In this document: in pieces, positions 58,141 to 64,000 of the stretch
Numbering within the stretch: the stretch's first letter is position 1
How the letters are laid out: each line of letters begins with the position of its first letter
NCBI RefSeq assembly: GCF_964218355.1
Contig: NZ_CAXPMC010000026.1
Coordinates: 124,001-188,000 of the forward strand
Direction of reading: 5' to 3'
From: Ferrovibrio sp964218355
Lineage (GTDB): Bacteria; Pseudomonadota; Alphaproteobacteria; Ferrovibrionales; Ferrovibrionaceae
Length of the DNA stretch: 64,000 nt
Notes under the pieces: generated by a model
Seen by the model: the letters and a program-made list of their open reading frames with translations, nothing else
Databases searched by the model: none
Told to the model about the DNA's origin: nothing
Translations under genes and position numbers: made by a program

Positions 58141-58155
58141 ACTGGGGAAGTCAAA

Positions 58156-59274
58156 ATGAAAGACCGTCGGATTCTCTATCGCACTGCTTCAGTCGCCATT
58201 CTCGGTGGACTGCTCGCAGCTTTGCCGGCCATCGCCGCAGAGCCACTCAAGATCACCAAGGATCAGGCCAAGCTGGTCGGCATCGATACGGCGACGCTGT
58301 CCGAGACGGCAGGTATTGCCAGCCAGGGCTTCCTGGCGCGCATCGCCATCCCGCCGCAACAGGTCCGCTATGTCGGCGCCATGGCCGGTGGCCGGGTCGA
58401 CAATCTGATGGTGGTGCCAGGCCAGGCTGTCCGGCAGGGCCAGCCGCTCGCCCAGATCACCAGTCCGGAATTGCTGAAGACCCAGCTCGAATTCATCCAA
58501 TCCATCTCGCAGGAACAGTATCTGCGCGAGACCCTCGGCCGCGAACAGGCGCTGTCAGCGGATCGCATGGTGTCGCCCAAGCAGATCCTGGCGACCCGCA
58601 ACGAACTCGCCATTGCGACAGCCAAGACCGCCGAGAGCCGCCTGGCCCTGCAGATGAGCGGCATGTCGGATCAGGCCATCGCTGGACTGGCCGGCAGCAA
58701 GGTGCCGACCGGCTCTGCCACCATCCAGGCGCCATTCGACGGCACAGTGCTTGAGATTGCCGCAGTGGCCGGCCAGAGCGTTGAAGGACCGGGCGCGCAA
58801 TTCAAGATCGGCCAGCTGTCCACGCTCTGGTTGGAGATGCAGGTGCCGGCCGCCCATCTCGGCCGCGTGGCCCTGGGCTCTGAGGTCACTGTCCCCGGCA
58901 TCGCGACCAAGGGCATGGTCACTGCCATCGGCGGCGCGGTTGATGGCGGCAGCCAGGCCATCGTCGTGAGGGCCGAGATCGCCAATCAGGACGGCAGGCT
59001 GCGGCCGGGCCAGTTCGTCGAAGCCCGTGTTCCCGCCGGCGCAAACGGTCAGGGCGTCTGGAGCGTCCCGTCAGGCTCGATCGTGCGGATGGGGGCCGAC
59101 ACTTACATCCTGAAGGAAATCGAGACGGGATATCAGCCGATCCCCGTCAATGTTCAGTTCGAGTCCATTGATGTCGTCACCGTGTCCGGTGAACTGAAGG
59201 GCGAAGACCGTATTGCGGTTCGTGGTCTAGTTGCTCTGAAGGGCGCCATGCGCGGTCTGGGTGGGGGCGAGTAA
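58156..59274 (+). CDS. RND efflux periplasmic adaptor (CzcB/CnrB type)
   Basis: A 372-residue membrane-fusion protein with a signal peptide (SVAILGGLLAALPAIAAEP). Lipoyl half-motifs are VGAMAGGRVDNLMVVPGQAV and ATIQAPFDGTVLEIAAVAGQ, with a helical hairpin between (ELLKTQLEFIQSISQEQYLR ... KQILATRNELAIATAKTAES). Beta-barrel sequence VPAAHLGRVALGSEVTVPGI follows. No His-rich region, unlike the first adaptor. Its stop overlaps the pump start by one base. GGGGAAG precedes the ATG. Confidence 0.9.
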   Translation: MKDRRILYRTASVAILGGLLAALPAIAAEPLKITKDQAKLVGIDTATLSETAGIASQGFLARIAIPPQQVRYVGAMAGGRVDNLMVVPGQAVRQGQPLAQITSPELLKTQLEFIQSISQEQYLRETLGREQALSADRMVSPKQILATRNELAIATAKTAESRLALQMSGMSDQAIAGLAGSKVPTGSATIQAPFDGTVLEIAAVAGQSVEGPGAQFKIGQLSTLWLEMQVPAAHLGRVALGSEVTVPGIATKGMVTAIGGAVDGGSQAIVVRAEIANQDGRLRPGQFVEARVPAGANGQGVWSVPSGSIVRMGADTYILKEIETGYQPIPVNVQFESIDVVTVSGELKGEDRIAVRGLVALKGAMRGLGGGE

Positions 59275-62200
59275 TGTCCTTCCTCTCCAGAATCGTAGAG
59301 TTCTCCCTCGCACAGCGTCTCTTTGTCCTGCTGCTGACCGTCATGCTGATTGCTGGCGGCAGCTATGCCTTCCGTCAGCTCCCGATCGACGCCTATCCGG
59401 ATGTCTCGCCTGTCCAGGTGAAGGTCATCATGAAGGCGCCGGGCATGACCCCCGAAGAGGTCGAGGCCCGCATCACCGCGCCTATCGAGATCGAAATGCT
59501 CGGTATCCCGTATAAGCGGATTGTCCGCTCGGTGACCAAGTATGCGCTGACCGATGTCACCATCGATTTCGAAGAAGGCGTCGATATCTACTGGGCGCGC
59601 AACCACGTGGCCGAACGCCTGGCAGGCATCACCAAGGACCTGCCGTCCGGCGTGACCGGCGGTCTGGCCCCGATCACCACGCCGCTCGGTGAAATGTTCA
59701 TGTTCACCATCGAAGGCGGCAATCTCACGCTGACCGAGCGTCGTACGCTGCTGGATTGGACCATCCGTCCGGCGCTCCGCACCCTGCCGGGTGTGGCCGA
59801 CGTGAACGCCCTTGGCGGCCTGATCCGCAGCTTCGAGGTGGTGCCGAACAACGGCGCCATGGCGGCACATGGCGTGTCGATCGAGAAAATTCGCACTGCA
59901 ATCGAGGCGAACAACAAGAACGACGGCGCCGGCCGTCTCGGTGATGGCGAAGAGGTTCTGCTCGTCCGTGCCGAGGGCAATGTCCAGTCCCTCGAAGACC
60001 TGAGTTCGATTGTCGTGGCGTCGGATGGCAAGAGCATTGTCCGGCTGGGCGATGTGGCGCAGGTCAAGATCGGCAGCGTCACCCGCTATGGCGTTGTCAC
60101 CAAGGATGGCAAGGGTGAGGCCGTACAAGGTTTGGTCCTTGGCCTGCGTGGCGCCAATGCCCGGCAAGTTGTCGATGCAGTGAAGGCGAAGCTGGAAGAA
60201 CTGAAGCCGACCCTGCCGGAAGGCGTGTTCATCGAGGTCTTCTATGACCGGAGCAGCTTGGTCGACCGTGCCGTCGGCACGGTTTCCAAGGCCCTGTTGG
60301 AAGCCATCGTCCTCGTTCTCATCCTGCTGATGCTGTTCCTGGGTGACTGGCGGGCAGCCTTTGTGGTGGCCCTGACTCTGCCGCTTGCAGCGCTCGGCAC
60401 ATTCCTGCTGATGCGCTGGATGGATCTGTCAGCCAACCTGATGAGCCTTGGCGGTCTGGCCATTGCCATCGGCATGCTGATCGATGCGGCCATCGTGGTG
60501 GTTGAGAACGTCGTCTCGCATCTTGAGCACGACAAGGGCGCAACGAAGACGCCATTGCTCAACACCATCTATCGCGCGACCAAGGAAGTGATGATCCCGG
60601 TGGTGTCCGGTATTGCCATCATCATCATCGTCTTCCTGCCGCTTCTGACCCTCCAGGGTCTGGAAGGCAAGCTGTTCGTCCCGGTCGCCCTGGCCATCGT
60701 CTTCGCCCTGGGCAGTTCGCTGCTCCTGTCGTTGACGGTGCTGCCGGTGCTGGCCTCGTTCATCCTGAAGCGGAAGGGTCATTCGGACCCGTGGCTGGTC
60801 CGCAAGGCATCGGCGATCTATCTGCCGGCGCTGCGCTGGGCGCTCGGCCACGAGAAGCCGGTGCTGATTGCCGGCGTGGTCCTGCTGCTGGCAACAGGCG
60901 GAGTGTTCACCCAGATCGGCAAGACTTTCATGCCGACCATGGATGAAGGCAGCATCATCGTCGGCATTGAGAAACTGCCGTCGGTCAGTCTGGAAGAGAC
61001 TGCCGCCATCGACATGAATATTCATCAGATGCCGATGAAGGAAGTGCCGGAAGTGGTGAGCATCGTGGCGCGTGCCGGCGCGGACGAACTCGGTCTCGAT
61101 CCGATGGGTCTGAACCAGACCGACACCTACCTGATCCTGAAGCCGGAAAGCGAGTGGCGCAAACAGGACAAGGAATGGATGATGAGCGAGCTGCGTCGTG
61201 CACTCGATCAGCTTCCGGGTATTTCCTACAGCTTCACGCAGCCGATTGACATGCGTGTGCAGGAGATGATCATCGGCGTCCGCGGTGACGTGGCCGTCAA
61301 GATCTTTGGCCCGGATATCCCGACTCTGAACCGTCTGGCCGAGCAGATCGTCGCCCGTATCGAGAAAATCTCCGGCAGCGAGGATGTGTTCACCACGCTG
61401 AACGAGGGTGTTCAGTATCTCAGCGTCAAGGTCGATCGCATGAGTGCAGGTCGCTTCGGCCTCAGCGTGGACGACATTGCTGGTGCCTTGCGTGCACAGA
61501 TCGTCGGACAGGACCTTGGCATCGTTCTGGAAGATGGCCGTCGCACGCCTGTCATCCTGCGCGGTACCGAAGCCATCCGGCAGTCGCCGGCTCTGTTCTC
61601 CAACTTGAATGTCATCCTGGATGACGGCCGCTCGATTCCACTTTCGTCGGTGGCGACACTGGAGCGGGTGGATGGCTCGGTGAAGATCGACCGCGAAAGC
61701 GGCCTGCGCATGGCCATCGTGCAGAGTAACGTGGCCGGCCGTGACCTTGTCGGTTTTGTCGAAGAGGCAAAGCTGGCTGTCGAGAAGGATGTGCCGCTGC
61801 CCTCGGGCTACAGCCTGAAATGGGGCGGCCAGTTCGAGAACCAGCAGCGTGCCGCGGCCCGTTTGCAGGTCGTCGTTCCGATTGCGCTGGGGCTGATCTT
61901 CGTCATCCTGTTCGCCACCTTTGCCTCGGTGCGTCAGGCGGTGCTGGTCTTCGTGAACATCCCGTTTGCGATGATCGGTGGCGTATTCGCGCTGTGGCTC
62001 TCGGGCGAATATCTGTCGGTGCCGGCCTCGGTCGGTTTCATCGCCTTGCTGGGTATCGCGGTGCTGAACGGCCTCGTGCTGGTCAGTCACTTCAACCAAC
62101 TGCGTGAAGAGGGCATCGAGCAGGCAGTGCTGGTCGTGGAAGGCGCCCTGCGCCGTATGCGGCCAGTGCTTCTCACCGCCAGCATCACGTCCTTTGGCCT

Positions 62201-62360
62201 GGTGCCGCTGCTGTTCGCCACGGGACCGGGCTCTGAAGTCCAGCGGCCGCTGGCTATCGTGGTCATCGGCGGCATCGTCAGTTCCACTCTGCTGACGCTT
62301 GTGGTGCTGCCGGTCCTCTATCGCCGCTTCGGCATGTCGCGCCGGGAGAGTCTCGCATGA
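59274..62360 (+). CDS. HME-RND heavy-metal efflux pump (CzcA family), second system
   Basis: A 1028-residue pump. TM1 is RLFVLLLTVMLIAGGSYAFRQ, the first loop LPIDAYPDVSPVQVKVIMKA, TM4 GGLAIAIGMLIDAAIVVVEN, and the C-half starts QIGKTFMPTMDEGSIIV. The TM4 motif (A-I-G ... D-A-A ... V-E-N) differs from that of the first pump (V-D-G), so the two should have different substrates. Location with a nickel-type sensor, HupE and NreB-like exporter suggests nickel or cobalt. It overlaps the DUF3240 gene by four bases. Confidence 0.93.
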   Translation: MSFLSRIVEFSLAQRLFVLLLTVMLIAGGSYAFRQLPIDAYPDVSPVQVKVIMKAPGMTPEEVEARITAPIEIEMLGIPYKRIVRSVTKYALTDVTIDFEEGVDIYWARNHVAERLAGITKDLPSGVTGGLAPITTPLGEMFMFTIEGGNLTLTERRTLLDWTIRPALRTLPGVADVNALGGLIRSFEVVPNNGAMAAHGVSIEKIRTAIEANNKNDGAGRLGDGEEVLLVRAEGNVQSLEDLSSIVVASDGKSIVRLGDVAQVKIGSVTRYGVVTKDGKGEAVQGLVLGLRGANARQVVDAVKAKLEELKPTLPEGVFIEVFYDRSSLVDRAVGTVSKALLEAIVLVLILLMLFLGDWRAAFVVALTLPLAALGTFLLMRWMDLSANLMSLGGLAIAIGMLIDAAIVVVENVVSHLEHDKGATKTPLLNTIYRATKEVMIPVVSGIAIIIIVFLPLLTLQGLEGKLFVPVALAIVFALGSSLLLSLTVLPVLASFILKRKGHSDPWLVRKASAIYLPALRWALGHEKPVLIAGVVLLLATGGVFTQIGKTFMPTMDEGSIIVGIEKLPSVSLEETAAIDMNIHQMPMKEVPEVVSIVARAGADELGLDPMGLNQTDTYLILKPESEWRKQDKEWMMSELRRALDQLPGISYSFTQPIDMRVQEMIIGVRGDVAVKIFGPDIPTLNRLAEQIVARIEKISGSEDVFTTLNEGVQYLSVKVDRMSAGRFGLSVDDIAGALRAQIVGQDLGIVLEDGRRTPVILRGTEAIRQSPALFSNLNVILDDGRSIPLSSVATLERVDGSVKIDRESGLRMAIVQSNVAGRDLVGFVEEAKLAVEKDVPLPSGYSLKWGGQFENQQRAAARLQVVVPIALGLIFVILFATFASVRQAVLVFVNIPFAMIGGVFALWLSGEYLSVPASVGFIALLGIAVLNGLVLVSHFNQLREEGIEQAVLVVEGALRRMRPVLLTASITSFGLVPLLFATGPGSEVQRPLAIVVIGGIVSSTLLTLVVLPVLYRRFGMSRRESLA

Positions 62361-62668
62361 GCAACCAGAACGTCCGCCTCACTTTCACGGCCGCCAAAGC
62401 CTTTGAGGAAAAGCTGATCGACACCCTGCTGGCCGATGAAAACGCATCGGCGGCCGGGTTCAGTACCCGTGACGTGAATGTCTACGGCGCGCACATCACC
62501 TATCGCACGGCGATGGAGCAGGTGCACGGGCGCGTCCGTGCCGTTGAGGTCAGTCTTGTACTGCCTCAACCCCATGCCAAGGCGGCACTTGAGAGCGTCA
62601 GGCAGGCGCTTTCCGGCCGAGACGTGGTCTATCGGATCAGCACCATTTCAGATTCAGGGGAAGTCTAA
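62357..62668 (+). CDS. DUF3240-family PII-like protein
   Basis: A 103-residue protein with a ferredoxin-like beta-alpha-beta pattern: VRLTFTAAKAFEEKLIDTLLAD, STRDVNVYGAHITYRTAMEQV, VRAVEVSLVLPQPHAKAALE and DVVYRISTIS. DUF3240 genes usually follow CzcA-type pumps and are thought to be small metal-responsive regulators, like the PII-like protein of the first system. The ATG overlaps the pump stop (ATGA). Confidence 0.82.
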   Translation: MSNQNVRLTFTAAKAFEEKLIDTLLADENASAAGFSTRDVNVYGAHITYRTAMEQVHGRVRAVEVSLVLPQPHAKAALESVRQALSGRDVVYRISTISDSGEV

Positions 62669-62669
62669 C

Positions 62670-64000
62670 ATGCGAACCAAGCGCATCGGTCTCCGGCCGA
62701 ACTACCGGACTCTCACCTCGGCTCTGCTGCTCGCAGGCACGGTCGGTGTTCTCGCTGGCTGTGCCAAATATGAGGATCGGCCAATCCGACCGGCGGAAAC
62801 CGCGGTCGCTCTGGAAGCCCGCCGCCTGGACGATCCCAGGCTGGCGCAGTTCATCGAGGCTGCCAAACCTGGTGCGGGAAAGGACTGGAATCTGTCCAGC
62901 CTGACCCTGGCCTCGCTCTACTTCCACCCGGAGATGGAGCTGTCGCGGGCCAAGCTGGCGGTTGCTGAAGCCGCTGTTCTGACCGCGAAGCAGCGGCCGA
63001 ACCCGATCCTGAGCTTCCTGCCATCCTACAACACCACGGTATCGACACCATCGCCCTGGACGATTGGGTCGGTGATCAGCTTCCTGGTCGATGTGTCCGG
63101 CCAGCGGACAGCAAAGATCGAGCAGTCGGAAGCCATGGTCCAGGCGGCGCGTGAGGATCTCGCCACGGCATCATGGCAGGTCCGGGGACAGGTGCGGACT
63201 GCCCTGCTGTCGCTCTGGGCGGCCAAGGGACGCACGATCCTGATCAACCAGCGCACGGCAACGCAGGACCATTTCGTCAATGCCCTGGAGCGGCGTTTCA
63301 CCATCGGCGAGGTCACCGCGCTCGACCTGTCGCGTGAGCGTATCAACCTCAATCAGCTGGCCTTGCTGGCTGCCGAGGCGGCCCGTCAGGAGGACGAAGC
63401 GCGCGCCAAACTGGCCGCGGCTGTGGGCGTGCCGGCCCGGTCGCTGAATGGTATAGAGCCGTCGTTGGCCGAATTCGACCGGCCTGTCCCGCCGGCCCTG
63501 ATGGCTGCGGCTTCGGGGGCTGAGTATCGGCGGATTGCTCTGGCAACCCGGAGCGATGTGCTCGGCCTGCTGGCCGAATATGAGGCTGCCCAGGCGGCCC
63601 TTCGGCTCGAAGTCGCCAAGCAGATCCCCAATCTCAATCTCGGTCCGGGCTACACCTATGACCAGGGGGAGAACATGTTCTCCTTTGAGATTGGTGGGGA
63701 ACTGCCGATCCTGAACCAGAATCAGGGGCCGATTGCCGAGATGACGGCGAAGCGGCGTGAGGCAGCGGCAAAGCTCATCGTGTTGCAGGCCCAGATCATC
63801 AACGGCATCGACGTCGCGCTGGCCAATCATCGTGCTGCGGTTCGGATGTCAGAAATGGCGGATGACCAGTTCAACCGCCAGAACACCCGGCGTGGGCAGC
63901 TTCAGCGCGCTGTCCAGCTGGGCGAGATGGACCGATCGCCATTGATGTCGGCTGACATCGAGCTCGGCGTAGCAGCTCTGGCGAAGTACGACGCAACCGT
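62670..64000 (+). CDS. TolC-family outer membrane lipoprotein, 3' end outside window
   Basis: The frame runs from ATG 62670 to the right edge (over 440 residues) without a stop. Lipobox VGVLAGC at residue 31. TolC-type repeats: PEMELSRAKLAVAEAAVLTA then KQRPNPILSFLPSYN, and later SDVLGLLAEYEAAQAALRLE then VAKQIPNLNLGPGYTYDQGE. FTIGEVTALDLSRERINLNQ is also typical. It is the exit duct of the second efflux system, starting one base after the DUF3240 stop. Confidence 0.88.
   Translation, partial: MRTKRIGLRPNYRTLTSALLLAGTVGVLAGCAKYEDRPIRPAETAVALEARRLDDPRLAQFIEAAKPGAGKDWNLSSLTLASLYFHPEMELSRAKLAVAEAAVLTAKQRPNPILSFLPSYNTTVSTPSPWTIGSVISFLVDVSGQRTAKIEQSEAMVQAAREDLATASWQVRGQVRTALLSLWAAKGRTILINQRTATQDHFVNALERRFTIGEVTALDLSRERINLNQLALLAAEAARQEDEARAKLAAAVGVPARSLNGIEPSLAEFDRPVPPALMAAASGAEYRRIALATRSDVLGLLAEYEAAQAALRLEVAKQIPNLNLGPGYTYDQGENMFSFEIGGELPILNQNQGPIAEMTAKRREAAAKLIVLQAQIINGIDVALANHRAAVRMSEMADDQFNRQNTRRGQLQRAVQLGEMDRSPLMSADIELGVAALAKYDAT

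Noticed and set aside
60429..62099. Leftward open frame of about 556 codons inside the second RND pump
   Set aside because: Antisense to a strongly conserved pump; the composition (Asp/His/Gln/Arg-rich) is that of a shadow frame.

Overview
This 64 kb window has a GC-rich chromosomal backbone that looks alphaproteobacterial. The clues are the codon and GC use, the gene families, a cobalamin-riboswitch cbtBA operon, an initiator-tRNA-type attachment scar, and ParB/relaxase/NERD genes of the kind carried on alphaproteobacterial integrative elements. A Rhodospirillales-like host is plausible, but the sequence alone does not fix a genus.

Layout. Positions 1-8580 are backbone: the end of a degenerate ABC-type protein, a cyclic-nucleotide-binding protein, a methyltransferase, a large FAD-dependent oxidoreductase, a P1-family peptidase, an oligopeptide-type binding protein, an OmpA-like lipoprotein and tRNA-Arg(ACG). 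From 8782 a decayed integrative element begins: the 3' part of an initiator tRNA (att scar), a frameshifted integrase, a frameshifted relaxase and a frameshifted NERD-domain gene. These are followed by intact survival modules: a mobile-mystery A/B pair (HTH plus Fic) behind four evenly spaced palindromes, a three-gene operon of very small proteins, and a MazEF toxin-antitoxin system with its own operators. Positions 15080-18173 carry cbtBA under a cobalamin riboswitch, a divergent histidine-phosphatase-like gene, a YchJ-type SEC-C protein and a YkgJ-type cysteine-cluster protein. Positions 18229-24707 are a second accessory block: two unknown genes, a plasmid-type ParB operon, a long non-coding stretch with perfect hairpins, and an unknown protein with an R-x4-H (HEPN-like) motif.

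From about 25.2 kb to the end the window is almost entirely heavy-metal resistance. 25.2-32.1 kb is a lower-GC HME-RND operon (outer membrane factor, adaptor, pump, PII-like protein, lipoprotein). 32.5-35.2 kb holds an adenylate cyclase and an APC permease. 35.4-51.4 kb is a copper island: a Cu(I) P-type ATPase, a cytochrome b561, CopZ behind a CueR-type operator, a Tat-exported multicopper oxidase, a DUF411 protein, a complete periplasmic thiol relay (CcmG-, TlpA-, Sco-, DsbA- and CcdA-like), then CopI-like cupredoxin, CopA, CopB, pseudoazurin and further secreted proteins. A low-GC three-gene operon of unknown function (51.9-53.7 kb) splits this from a nickel/cobalt-type locus (53.7-64 kb). 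That locus has a CsoR/RcnR-family sensor with an H-C-H-C metal fingerprint and a GC-rich palindromic operator, an MFS exporter with a histidine-rich tail, a HupE/UreJ protein, two paralogous membrane-anchor proteins, and a second complete HME-RND system whose outer-membrane component runs off the right edge.

Together the metal genes cover cytoplasmic sensing and chaperoning, inner-membrane export, periplasmic oxidation and binding, and export across both membranes. The best candidates for something undescribed are the 33-bp-phased operator array of the mobile-mystery pair, the R-x4-H protein beside the ParB region, the low-GC three-gene operon with its 11-bp hairpin, the paired membrane-anchor proteins, and the thiol-relay cassette inside the copper island.
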